A program made the translations under genes and the position numbers. 64,000 nt of DNA from an uncultured Dokdonia sp. (lineage in GTDB: Bacteria > Bacteroidota > Bacteroidia > Flavobacteriales > Flavobacteriaceae), in NCBI RefSeq assembly GCF_947496725.1, contig NZ_CANMDS010000004.1, forward strand, positions 310,001-374,000. The letters are read 5' to 3'. Of this stretch, positions 26,029 through 34,506 are shown piece after piece. Below the pieces are notes generated by a model. That model was not told the DNA's origin, searched no databases, and saw nothing but the letters and a program-made list of their open reading frames with translations. Each line of letters begins with the position of its first letter. The stretch's first letter is position 1.

Positions 26029-27234
26029 ATGAAATTTGCCATCATCACAGAACGTAAGAATCCACCAGACAGAAGAGTTGTTTTCTCACCAGAAAAACTA
26101 GCCGAAGCACGAGAGCAGTTTGAAGATGCAAGTTTTGTGGTTGAGGAGTCAGACATACGCGTTTTTCCAGATATGGCATATACCATAAACGGTTTTGATG
26201 TAGAGGAAGATATTACAGATGCAGATGTAATGATAGGAGTGAAGGAAGTGCCTCTTGATGCTTTAATGCCTGGTAAAAAGTATTTCTTTTTTAGTCACAC
26301 CATAAAAAAGCAGCCCTATAACCGCAAGTTGCTCAAGGCTATTCTTGATAAAAATATCGAGATGTATGATCACGAGGTTATTACTAGAGCAAATGGAGCA
26401 CGTCTTATAGGCTTTGGCCGTTATGCAGGACTCGTAGGTGCTTACAACGGTTTTAGGTTGCTTGGACAACGCGATAACCTATTTGAGCTTCCTAAAGTAG
26501 AGAACCTAGCAGATCTTAATGCCGTAAAAGCAAAACTTGATAAAATCATAGTACCTGCCATAAAAATTTGTCTTTCTGGAAGTGGTAAAGTAGCCAGAGG
26601 CGCAAAAGAAATACTAGATCACCTTAAAATAAGAGAGGTGACAGATCAAGAATACTTAAGTCAAGAATTTACAGAGCCAGTATATTGCCTCATAGATGTA
26701 CTAGAGTATAATAAAAGAACAGATGGACAGCCAGGTAGTAGAGCAGAGTTTTATAAAGACCCTTCTGGTTATGAGAGTGATTTTATGAAGTATGCAAAAG
26801 TTACAGACTACTTTATAGCCGGTCATTTTTATGGAGATGGAGCCCCTTACTTGTTTACACGAGAAGACGCAAAACACCCAGATTTCAAAATCAACCTAGT
26901 TGCAGACATATCTTGCGATATAGATGGCCCAGTGGCAAGCACCATAAGACCATCTACTATTGCTGAGCCTTTTTATGGGTACAATCCACATACAGAGAAA
27001 GAAGATAACTATAAGAATGAGAGCGTGATAGCTGTGATGGCGGTAGATAATCTTCCTTGTGAGTTACCTAAGGATGCTAGTGAAGGTTTTGGTGAATTAT
27101 TTTTAGAACACGTCATTCCTGCGTTTTTTAACGGTGATAAAGATGGTATACTTGAGCGCGCTCGTATGACACAAGATGGTAAGCTTACACCACGCTATGC
27201 TTATCTTCAGGATTATGTAGATGGTAAGGAATAG
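26029..27234 (+). CDS. Saccharopine dehydrogenase (lysine-forming)/alanine dehydrogenase-like oxidoreductase
   Basis: 401 residues from the ATG at 26029. The frame is open to a TTG at 25966, but that codon overlaps a probable -7 box, and MKFAIITERKNPPDRRV is the expected family start. The N-terminal domain (ERKNPPDRRV, VMIGVKEVP, FFFSHT) is of the AlaDh_PNT type. A Rossmann segment follows (CLSGSGKVARGAKEIL), then YGDGAPYLFTRED and LVADISCDIDGPV as in eukaryote-type lysine-forming saccharopine dehydrogenases. The GSGKVARGA glycine pattern departs from the usual GxGxxG. Probably NAD(P)-dependent lysine metabolism; the direction is uncertain. Confidence 0.85.
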   Translation: MKFAIITERKNPPDRRVVFSPEKLAEAREQFEDASFVVEESDIRVFPDMAYTINGFDVEEDITDADVMIGVKEVPLDALMPGKKYFFFSHTIKKQPYNRKLLKAILDKNIEMYDHEVITRANGARLIGFGRYAGLVGAYNGFRLLGQRDNLFELPKVENLADLNAVKAKLDKIIVPAIKICLSGSGKVARGAKEILDHLKIREVTDQEYLSQEFTEPVYCLIDVLEYNKRTDGQPGSRAEFYKDPSGYESDFMKYAKVTDYFIAGHFYGDGAPYLFTREDAKHPDFKINLVADISCDIDGPVASTIRPSTIAEPFYGYNPHTEKEDNYKNESVIAVMAVDNLPCELPKDASEGFGELFLEHVIPAFFNGDKDGILERARMTQDGKLTPRYAYLQDYVDGKE

Positions 27235-27321
27235 TGTTAAAAATGGCATAATTTTCTTACATATGTGGATTTATACTTTGGTGCCGTTCGTATCTTTAGT
27301 TGCTGAATGCAAAATAATTAG

Positions 27322-28242
27322 ATGAAAGTTTTAATAACAGGTGCTACGGGATTAGTGGGGACAGCCCTAACAGAATTATGTCACAATAATGGAATTGATG
27401 TTAACTATCTAACAACATCAAAAGATAAAATACAATCAAAAAATAATTACCAAGGATTTTACTGGAATACAAAAACAGACGAGATAGATGAAGCTTGTTT
27501 TGAAGATGTAGATACCATTTTTCATCTTGCTGGAGCTACGATTGCCCAGCGCTGGTCTGTAGAAAATAAGAAAGCAATTTTTGAAAGCCGGGTTGTTACA
27601 ACTAGATTACTTTATAATACGCTTTCGCGAAAGCGTAAAAAAGGTGAAAATATAACTGTAAAGCATTTTATTACAGCCAGTGCTGTAGGGGGGTATCCAT
27701 CTTCTTTTACAAAACTATATGATGAGTCTTATCCTGAATATGCATCTGGCTTTTTGGGTCAAGTAGTAGAGCAATGGGAGACCGCTGCGCTGGAGTTTCA
27801 AAAAATAGATGTTATGACCTCTAGAGTACGCACAGGGGTAATACTTGATAAAGAAGCAGGAGCGTTACCTAAGCTTATGAAGCCTATTTCTTATGGAGTA
27901 GGTGCGCCGCTAGGTACTGGTAAACAATGGCAATCGTGGATACATATAGATGATATGGCTGGTATATATTACCACATTTATAAAAATAAATTATCTGGAG
28001 TTTATAATGGCGTTGCACCCTCACCAGTAACTAATAAAAAGTTTACAGAAGTGGTGGCAGATGAGCTAGGTAAACCACTTATACTTCCTAAAGTACCTGC
28101 ATTTGCTCTTAAACTTATGCTGGGCGATATGGCTGCGGTAGTTTTAGAAAGCCAGAAAGTAAGTGCTCGTAAAATACAAGAAGACGGTTATAGGTTTAAA
28201 TACAGTGATATAGATAGTGCGGTAGCAAACTTGCTCGCATAA
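27322..28242 (+). CDS. TIGR01777-type NAD(P)-dependent epimerase/dehydratase (YfcH/SDR39U1-like)
   Basis: 306 residues, standard for the family. GATGLVGTAL (residues 6-15) is the Rossmann dinucleotide motif; FHLAGATIAQRWS (~66-78), HFITASAVGGYP (~113-124) and VRTGVILDKEAGALPK (~169-184) are characteristic of TIGR01777 proteins, whose substrate is unknown. LSRKR near residue 102 is encoded by a palindrome copy. It ends at a shared bidirectional terminator with the convergent YceI gene. Confidence 0.9.
   Translation: MKVLITGATGLVGTALTELCHNNGIDVNYLTTSKDKIQSKNNYQGFYWNTKTDEIDEACFEDVDTIFHLAGATIAQRWSVENKKAIFESRVVTTRLLYNTLSRKRKKGENITVKHFITASAVGGYPSSFTKLYDESYPEYASGFLGQVVEQWETAALEFQKIDVMTSRVRTGVILDKEAGALPKLMKPISYGVGAPLGTGKQWQSWIHIDDMAGIYYHIYKNKLSGVYNGVAPSPVTNKKFTEVVADELGKPLILPKVPAFALKLMLGDMAAVVLESQKVSARKIQEDGYRFKYSDIDSAVANLLA
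27620..27635. repeat. Dispersed palindrome copy 7 (perfect 16 bp, inside epimerase gene)
   Basis: CGCTTTCGCGAAAGCG, read as LSRKR in this frame. Confidence 0.95.
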
Positions 28243-28271
28243 AAAAAAGCCACTCAATAGAGTGGCTTTTT
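28241..28271. terminator. Bidirectional terminator between convergent genes
   Basis: An 11-bp perfect stem AAAAGCCACTC/GAGTGGCTTTT with an AATA loop; A-run on the left and T-run on the right serve both strands. Confidence 0.88.
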
Positions 28272-28291
28272 AATTATATAACTTTTTGAGC

Positions 28292-28957
28292 TTAAGCTTT
28301 TGTAGCTTGTAGCTTTACAGTAAGCTGGATATCATCTGAGATAAATTTATCTCCTAAGTTGTCAAAAATAGATTTTGATCCATAGTTTACTCCCCAGTTT
28401 GTGCGGTCTATTGTAAATGGCTCACTTGTAAGTGTCATATTTGCTCCATCTACGCTGTAAGTTACAGGGAACTCAATGTTCTTCTTCTGATCTCTTATTG
28501 TAAGATTACCTTGCATCATTTTTTTTCCTTCTTTTTCTATAACTCCAGTTACTTCAAAAGCTGCTGTAGGATATTTTGCCACATTAAAGAAGTGATCTTC
28601 TTTACCCTCTGCCTGTCCTTTAAGGTGTCCTTCAAGAGAAGCTTTTCCTTTTCCTTCTAGATCTGTAACAGTAATACTAGTCATATCTATTAAGAAGGTA
28701 CCTGTAATTTTGTCTCCAGCCACTTTTACAACACCACTCTCGATGTTTATAGTGCCCGTGTGATTTTCTGTAGGTTTGCTTCCTACCCAGTCTATGGTAG
28801 ACGCACTAGTGTCTACAGTAAATTTCATTGCATCTACTACAGTTGCAACTTCTTTAGCTTCGGTAGCGTCAGTTTCGTTTGTTTTGTCTCCCTTACAAGA
28901 CACAGTTACTGCGATAAGAGCAACCACTGCGAGTGTATTTAAAATTTGTTTTTTCAT
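28292..28957 (-). CDS. YceI-like lipoprotein
   Basis: 221 residues. The signal peptide ends at the lipobox Cys21 (VTVSC), followed by a short acidic linker. From residue ~44 the YceI lipocalin-like beta-barrel follows: FTVDTSASTIDWVGSKPT, SLEGHLKG, FFNVAKYPTAAFEVTG, GNLTIRDQKKNIEFPV, FTIDRTNWGVNYGS. The family binds long isoprenoid chains in the periplasm; a physiological role here is not evident. A monocistronic gene with a strong terminator. Confidence 0.92.
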   Translation of the reverse strand: MKKQILNTLAVVALIAVTVSCKGDKTNETDATEAKEVATVVDAMKFTVDTSASTIDWVGSKPTENHTGTINIESGVVKVAGDKITGTFLIDMTSITVTDLEGKGKASLEGHLKGQAEGKEDHFFNVAKYPTAAFEVTGVIEKEGKKMMQGNLTIRDQKKNIEFPVTYSVDGANMTLTSEPFTIDRTNWGVNYGSKSIFDNLGDKFISDDIQLTVKLQATKA

Positions 28958-29130
28958 TTTGATATTTAATTAGTGAGTTGCAAAATTAACATTTATTAGA
29001 AGTAGCTTTCTTAATTATTTCATAAATGCGTGATTTAATAAGAAGTATGCCTGTCACCAGTAAGTAGTATGCTTCATATTATTAATTTCAAAGAGTGGTA
29101 CACCTGCTTATTTTGATTCTAAAAAAGCAG

Positions 29131-29143
29131 TGACATTTTGACA
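29131..29143 (+). promoter_or_regulatory. TGACA-TTT-TGACA direct repeat upstream of grpE
   Basis: Two TGACA words separated by 3 bp, 12 bp upstream of the sigma-54-like element. Possible activator or auxiliary sigma site; function inferred only from position. Confidence 0.4.
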
Positions 29144-29155
29144 TTTTATAGCAAT

Positions 29156-29170
29156 TGGCAGTACTTTTGC
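29156..29170 (+). promoter_or_regulatory. Sigma-54-type (-24/-12) promoter of grpE-dnaJ
   Basis: TGGCAGTACTTTTGC has GG and GC exactly 10 bp apart and matches TGGCAYRnnnnTTGC at all core positions except the C/R pair. Predicted start about 29181, giving a ~20-nt leader before the grpE ATG. Confidence 0.65.
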
Positions 29171-29201
29171 CACTTCAGTAAAAAATTGATTTAAGACCAT
29201 T

Positions 29202-29777
29202 ATGGCAACAGAAGATAAAAAACAAGATACAACCGTAGACGAGGCTGCTCAAGAGCAACTTGTAAACGAGGCAGCACAAGCAAATGATACTAAAGATGCC
29301 GAAGAAGCGGCTCCTAAAGATGAGCGTACAGAGCTAGAGGTTGCTCAAGACGATCTTGCTGCCGAAAAAGATAAGTTTTTACGCCTATTTGCAGAGTTTG
29401 AAAACTACAAAAGACGCACTACAAAAGAACGTATAGAATTATATAAAACTGCCGGTCAAGAGGTAATACAAGCATTACTACCTGTGGTAGATGATTTTGA
29501 TAGAGCGCTTAATGAGTTTAAAGGTGATAAGGATGACATACACGTGAAAGGTATGACTCTTATTAGTAATAAATTTAAGGAGACCCTTAAGTCTAAAGGG
29601 CTTGAAGAAATGGAAGTAAAGGCTGGAGATGCTTTTGATGCAGACCAGCACGAGGCTATCACCCAAATTCCTGCACCTAGCAAGAAGCTAAAGGGTAAAA
29701 TTGTAGATGTGATTGAAAAGGGGTATAAACTAGGTGACAAGATCATCCGGTTTCCTAAAGTAGTTACAGGGCAATAA
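29202..29777 (+). CDS. grpE: GrpE, nucleotide exchange factor for DnaK
   Basis: 191 residues. A long acidic, low-complexity N-terminus (~50 residues) precedes the dimerising coiled coil (LAAEKDKFLRLFAEFENYKRR). The C-terminal GrpE signature follows (DFDRALNE, GMTLISNKFKETLKSKGLEEM, DADQHEAI, IDVIEKGYKLGDKIIRFPKVVTG). GrpE releases ADP from DnaK during folding cycles. dnaJ follows after 83 bp in the same operon; dnaK is not in the window, so here the two co-chaperones are separated from it. A sigma-54-like promoter sits directly upstream. Confidence 0.97.
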   Translation: MATEDKKQDTTVDEAAQEQLVNEAAQANDTKDAEEAAPKDERTELEVAQDDLAAEKDKFLRLFAEFENYKRRTTKERIELYKTAGQEVIQALLPVVDDFDRALNEFKGDKDDIHVKGMTLISNKFKETLKSKGLEEMEVKAGDAFDADQHEAITQIPAPSKKLKGKIVDVIEKGYKLGDKIIRFPKVVTGQ

Positions 29778-29860
29778 TATAAATAGTATAAGGAGAAGTG
29801 TAGGTGAGGGCTTACCATCCTTAATGATTTAAGAGTACTCAGTCTTACTGAGTTTTTATT

Positions 29861-30988
29861 ATGAAAGAAGATTTTTACGACATATTAGGTATCTCAAAAG
29901 GAGCTACTGCAGCAGAGATTAAGAAGGCATACCGTAAGAAGGCAGTACAGTATCACCCTGATAAAAACCCAGGAGATGAGACTGCAGAGGCAAACTTTAA
30001 GAAAGCAGCAGAGGCCTATGAGGTATTAAGTGATGAGCAAAAACGTGCTCGATATGATCAGTATGGTCATCAAGCCTTTGAGGGCGGCGGCGGCTTTGGC
30101 GGAGGCGGGATGAATATGGATGATATCTTTAGCCAGTTTGGGGATATCTTTGGCGGCGCTTTTGGCGGTGGCGGAGGTGGTTTCTCTGGTTTTGGTGGTG
30201 GCTTTGGCGGTGGTCAGCGCCGTGTGAAAGGAAGTAACCTTCGTATACGAGTAAAGCTTACACTAGAAGAAATAGCAAACGGTGTAGAGAAGAAAATCAA
30301 GGTAAAACGTAAGAAGCAAGCAGCTGGTGTTTCATATAAGACTTGTACAACTTGTAATGGTGCTGGACAAGTAACCAAAATCCAGAACACTATCTTAGGT
30401 CGTATGCAAACTAGTGCACCTTGTACTACTTGTGGTGGCTCAGGACAGATGATAGATAAGCGTCCTTCTGGAGCAGATGCTCAAGGACTTACTGTAGAGG
30501 AAGAAACTGTAAGTATCAAAATTCCAGCAGGAGTTGTAGATGGAATGCAACTTAAAGTAACGGGTAAAGGTAACGAGGCACCAGGTAATGGAATCGCTGG
30601 AGATCTACTTGTAGCAATAGAAGAAAAAGATCACGACTTTTTACAAAGAGAAGGAGATAATTTACACTACGACCTTTATATAAGTATAAGTGAGGCCGTA
30701 CTTGGTACGTCAAAAGAGATAGATACTGTAACTGGTAAAGTGCGTATCAAAATAGAAGAAGGTGTACAGAGTGGCAAGATTTTACGTTTACGAGGTAAAG
30801 GTATCCCATCTATAAATGGGTATGGTAAAGGAGATTTACTTGTGCACGTAAATGTGTGGACACCTAAGATTCTTAACAAGGAGCAAAAGCAGTTTTTTGA
30901 AAAAATGGCTGCCGATGATAACTTCTCACCAAACCCAGAAACAGGTGATAAATCATTCTTTGAGAAGGTGAAAGATATGTTCTCATAA
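29861..30988 (+). CDS. dnaJ: DnaJ, Hsp40 co-chaperone with reduced zinc region
   Basis: 375 residues. J domain at 4-67 with HPD at 32-34, Gly/Phe-rich linker at ~75-115, then the substrate-binding C-terminal domains (IKIPAGVVDGMQLKVTGKGNEAPG and after). Classical DnaJ has four CxxCxGxG motifs binding two zinc ions; here only two are present (Cys162/Cys165 and Cys188/Cys191), enough for one zinc. The sequence between them is short and normal, so this looks like a lineage trait rather than damage. It stimulates DnaK ATPase. Confidence 0.96.
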   Translation: MKEDFYDILGISKGATAAEIKKAYRKKAVQYHPDKNPGDETAEANFKKAAEAYEVLSDEQKRARYDQYGHQAFEGGGGFGGGGMNMDDIFSQFGDIFGGAFGGGGGGFSGFGGGFGGGQRRVKGSNLRIRVKLTLEEIANGVEKKIKVKRKKQAAGVSYKTCTTCNGAGQVTKIQNTILGRMQTSAPCTTCGGSGQMIDKRPSGADAQGLTVEEETVSIKIPAGVVDGMQLKVTGKGNEAPGNGIAGDLLVAIEEKDHDFLQREGDNLHYDLYISISEAVLGTSKEIDTVTGKVRIKIEEGVQSGKILRLRGKGIPSINGYGKGDLLVHVNVWTPKILNKEQKQFFEKMAADDNFSPNPETGDKSFFEKVKDMFS

Positions 30989-31289
30989 CAAGACCCTTTC
31001 AAATTTTATGAAACCAAATTAATCGGGTTCATAAAAAAAAGTTATATTTGAATAACGTTAAACAATGTTTGACGTTATTTTTCTTTTTCATAGCAATTTT
31101 TTTTCCCATCCTGAGCTTACGCCTAGGGTGGGTTTTGCTTTTAAGACGTTTTGTAATTAAGTCATTGTACACTGGTGAGCGCTCTTTAATTATTCTTGTA
31201 TCTACAGGTTTATAAATTTCCTAAAATATACCCAACACGCATACGTCACTCAGGTCATATCCCTATCTTAGCTTGATTAACGTCTTTAT
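30989..31289. other. Intergenic region after dnaJ, 301 bp
   Basis: Contains the dnaJ terminator (31051-31085) and a second T-flanked hairpin (CCCATCCT at 31105-31112 with AGGGTGGG at 31125-31132). The rest is AT-rich without a recognisable -7 box before the ABC gene. Confidence 0.5.
31051..31085 (+). terminator. Terminator of grpE-dnaJ
   Basis: A 13-bp stem AATAACGTTAAAC/GTTTGACGTTATT (one G-U) with a 3-nt loop, then TTTTTC. Confidence 0.85.
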
Positions 31290-32228
31290 ATGAATTCACT
31301 ACTTGTAGCAGATACAGTTTCAAAAAAGTTTGGAGACTTTACTGCACTTAACGATGTGTCTATTACCGTACCAGAGGGAAGTATTTTTGGACTTTTAGGT
31401 CCTAATGGAGCTGGTAAAACGACACTTATACGCATCATTAACCAGATTACAATGCCAGACACTGGTAGTGTGACCTTAGGGGGAGAACCTTTGCAGCAAC
31501 ATCACATACGCGATATAGGCTATATGCCAGAAGAGCGCGGTTTGTATAAATCTATGAAGGTAGGAGAGCAGGTGCTCTATCTCGCGCAGCTCAAAGGAAT
31601 GTCTAAGGCAGAAGCAAAAACGAGAGCAAAGCACTGGTTTGAAAAACTTGAGATAGGTGACTGGTGGGGTAAAAAAATACAAGAACTCTCTAAGGGACAA
31701 GCTCAAAAAATACAGTTTGTGGTTACGGTAATGCACCAGCCTAAATTGCTCATTTTTGATGAGCCTTTCAGTGGTTTTGATCCTATAAATGCAAATCTTA
31801 TTAAAGACGAGATTTTACAACTTAGAGATGAGGGTGCAACGGTTATCTTTAGCACACACCGTATGGAGTCTGTAGAGGAGCTATGTGATCATATTGCACT
31901 CATAAATAAATCTAACAAGATTTTGGATGGTGAGATAAACACCATAAAGAGAGCATATCAAAACAATACATTTGATATAGGGGTACAGGTGGTAGATGAG
32001 ACCGCTTTCGCGAAAGCGCAACAACAACTAGCCTCTTCTTTTAAAGTTACTCCTGCACAGTTTAAGAGTTTAGGTAATGAACATAAATTGCGAGTTGAAA
32101 TGGGTGATAATGGTACGCCAAATGAGCTATTAAGCACCTTACAAACATATGGACAAGTAACACACTTTGTAGAAGTGATCCCGAGTGTAAACGATATTTT
32201 TATTCAAACCGTTAGTCAGAACAAATGA
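31290..32228 (+). CDS. ABC transporter ATPase (NatA-like)
   Basis: 312 residues. Walker A GPNGAGKTT (~37-45), signature LSKGQAQKIQ (~132-141), Walker B LLIFDEPFSGFDP and the H-loop STHRMES. A C-terminal extension of about 80 residues is typical of NatA/DrrA exporters with ABC-2 permeases. It ends 4 bp inside the permease gene, so the two are coupled. AFAKA at about 239 in the extension comes from a palindrome copy. Substrate unknown; Na+ or drug export are the usual guesses. Confidence 0.92.
   Translation: MNSLLVADTVSKKFGDFTALNDVSITVPEGSIFGLLGPNGAGKTTLIRIINQITMPDTGSVTLGGEPLQQHHIRDIGYMPEERGLYKSMKVGEQVLYLAQLKGMSKAEAKTRAKHWFEKLEIGDWWGKKIQELSKGQAQKIQFVVTVMHQPKLLIFDEPFSGFDPINANLIKDEILQLRDEGATVIFSTHRMESVEELCDHIALINKSNKILDGEINTIKRAYQNNTFDIGVQVVDETAFAKAQQQLASSFKVTPAQFKSLGNEHKLRVEMGDNGTPNELLSTLQTYGQVTHFVEVIPSVNDIFIQTVSQNK
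32003..32018. repeat. Dispersed palindrome copy 8 (perfect 16 bp, inside ABC ATPase gene)
   Basis: CGCTTTCGCGAAAGCG, read as AFAKA. Confidence 0.95.
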
Positions 32229-33529
32229 GCATCCTTTCTTTAATAATAAAGCGAGAGTATATCGCACGAGTAAGAAATAAGTCATTCTTGATAATGACTT
32301 TTCTGAGTCCGCTTATTTTGGTAGGTATGATACTGCTTATCTCTTATTTAACGCAGCTCAATAGTGAAGATAAACGCACAATTGTAGTGGTTGATGAGTC
32401 TGGACAATTTGAAACTGTATTTTTTAATACGGACAAGACAAGCTATGTAAATCTTAGTGATCAAGGGCTTGATGCCGGTAAAGAAGTTGCAAAAGATGAT
32501 GCTTATTATGGTCTCATTCATATCTCAAAAAACCCAGAAACTGCTACAAACCCTGTTACGTTTTATGGTAATGAGACACCCTCTTTTGATTATATAGGAG
32601 ATATAGAAGATCGTATCGAAAAGAGGATTACAGATCAAAACCTAGTTGCACAAGGCATAAATCTCACGGTACTAGAGACTGCAAAAAGTACGATAGATAT
32701 TAATATAGAAAACTTTTCTGGTGAGTCTAGCTCAAAGATGAGTAACTGGGTAAAAGCAGGTTTTGGTGGTGCTGCTGGTTATCTTCTTATGATGTTTATT
32801 ATTATATATGGTAATATGGTAATGCGTTCTGTGATTGAGGAAAAGACCAATAGAATTATAGAGGTAATCATTTCTTCGGTAAAGCCTTTCCAGCTTATGA
32901 TGGGTAAAATATTGGGTACAACTCTAGCAGGCATCACTCAGTTTGCTATATGGGTTTTAGTGGGTGGAGTTTTACTAGTGGTACTTACGGCATTTTTTGG
33001 GGTAGATCCATCTGCCGCCACTGCTGTAAACCCTGCTGCATCGCAAGCTCAACAAATAGCCCAAGACCCTAATATGATGATAGAATTGCTCCAAGAGGTA
33101 CAAAAATTACCTTTGCTACAGCTAGTGGGAGGTTTCTTTATTTACTTTATAGGCGGGTACTTTTTATATAGTTCTATTTATGCGGCCATAGGCGCAGCGG
33201 TAGATAATGAGACAGATACACAGCAATTTATGCTACCTATCATTATGCCACTTATGCTGGCTATATATGTAGGCTTTTTTGCTGTAATAGATAATCCTCA
33301 CGGTACGGTAGCAACTGTGTTTTCTATTATACCGCTTACATCACCTATTGTGATGTTAATGCGCATACCCTTTGAAGTGCCACTATGGCAAATTATACTA
33401 TCCATAACATTACTTATAGCCACCTTTGTTTTTACAGTGTGGTTTGGATCAAAAATATATCGAGTAGGAATCCTTATGTATGGAAAAAAGCCTACTTACA
33501 AAGACTTAATTAAATGGTTAAAGTACTAG
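32225..33529 (+). CDS. ABC-2 type permease (NatB-like)
   Basis: 434 residues. One N-terminal helix (~20-44), a periplasmic loop of ~130 residues, then five or six helices in the second half. VIEEKTNRIIEVIISSVKPFQLMMGKILG (written here in pieces: VIEEKTNRIIEV, SSVKPFQLMMGK) is the ABC-2/NatB hallmark. It overlaps the ATPase gene by 4 bp and the MscS gene by 16 bp, so all three belong to one operon. The ATPase upstream would power it. Confidence 0.9.
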   Translation: MSILSLIIKREYIARVRNKSFLIMTFLSPLILVGMILLISYLTQLNSEDKRTIVVVDESGQFETVFFNTDKTSYVNLSDQGLDAGKEVAKDDAYYGLIHISKNPETATNPVTFYGNETPSFDYIGDIEDRIEKRITDQNLVAQGINLTVLETAKSTIDINIENFSGESSSKMSNWVKAGFGGAAGYLLMMFIIIYGNMVMRSVIEEKTNRIIEVIISSVKPFQLMMGKILGTTLAGITQFAIWVLVGGVLLVVLTAFFGVDPSAATAVNPAASQAQQIAQDPNMMIELLQEVQKLPLLQLVGGFFIYFIGGYFLYSSIYAAIGAAVDNETDTQQFMLPIIMPLMLAIYVGFFAVIDNPHGTVATVFSIIPLTSPIVMLMRIPFEVPLWQIILSITLLIATFVFTVWFGSKIYRVGILMYGKKPTYKDLIKWLKY

Positions 33530-34506
33530 CGTTACTTCTTTATCTACAAGAAGAAACGGTAGATAAGGTAAAGGACATCATAGAGCAAGATATCTGGGGC
33601 ACAATAAAAGAGTGGCTTAGTTTTGAACTTATAAGTTTAGGTAAAGAACCTAATCATATAGGCTTTACTGTAGGCCACCTTATTATGCTTATTGTTGCCT
33701 TCATACTCACAAGTATTGTTCTTAAGTGGGTACGTGTTTTAATGACACGTAGGATGGAAGGTGATGACAAGCTCAAGTTTGTAAGTGTTTTTAAATTTAT
33801 AAAATACATTGCTTATATAGTAGTAGTACTCGCAACGATGAGTGCTTCTGGGATAAATATAACCGTGCTACTTACAGCCTCTGCAGCATTATTTGTAGGT
33901 CTTGGTCTTGCTCTCCAAGAAGTCTTTCAAGATGTAATAGGTGGGATTTTAATAATGGTAGATAAATCAATTTCGGCAGGTGATATTATTGAGATGGATG
34001 GTCGTGTAGGTAGAGTTTTTGAAATAAAACTACGTACCACAAGAGCCCTTACAAGAGATGATAAAGTGATTATAATTCCTAATCACAAGTTTATTACAGA
34101 CACGGTCTATAACTACACCCAGAACCATAAAACTACAAGAGAAAATGTAAAAGTAGGTGTTGCATACGGTAGCGATACCAGAGCCGTAGAAAAGATATTA
34201 CTGGACTGTGCAACAGAGCATCCAGATATTTTAAAACATCCTAAACCTTTTGCGCTTTTTGAAAACTTTGGCGATAGCTCACTAGATTTTGGGTTGTATT
34301 TTTTTGTGCGTGATAGTTTTGTAGATCCTAGAATAAAAAGTGCGCTTAGATATGCGATAGATGACCGCTTTCGCGAAAGCGGAATTACCATCCCATTCCC
34401 GCAGCGCGATTTACATCTTTTTAATACTGATAGACCAGTGTTTGTGCCAAAGGAGAAATCTGAGGAGAATATTTCACTTTCAAAAAATGACACTATAGAT
34501 GATTAA
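33514..34506 (+). CDS. MscS-family mechanosensitive channel
   Basis: 330 residues. Two or three membrane helices lie at about 45-115, then the pore helix and beta domain with GLALQEVFQDVIGGI (~130-144), ISAGDIIEMDGRVGRV and IPNHKFITD, all typical of MscS. Such channels open on hypo-osmotic shock. RFRES near residue 287 in the cytoplasmic cage comes from a palindrome copy. It overlaps the permease gene by 16 bp and the next gene by 8 bp. Confidence 0.93.
   Translation: MVKVLALLLYLQEETVDKVKDIIEQDIWGTIKEWLSFELISLGKEPNHIGFTVGHLIMLIVAFILTSIVLKWVRVLMTRRMEGDDKLKFVSVFKFIKYIAYIVVVLATMSASGINITVLLTASAALFVGLGLALQEVFQDVIGGILIMVDKSISAGDIIEMDGRVGRVFEIKLRTTRALTRDDKVIIIPNHKFITDTVYNYTQNHKTTRENVKVGVAYGSDTRAVEKILLDCATEHPDILKHPKPFALFENFGDSSLDFGLYFFVRDSFVDPRIKSALRYAIDDRFRESGITIPFPQRDLHLFNTDRPVFVPKEKSEENISLSKNDTIDD
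34366..34381. repeat. Dispersed palindrome copy 9 (perfect 16 bp, inside mscS-like gene)
   Basis: CGCTTTCGCGAAAGCG, read as RFRES. Confidence 0.95.
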
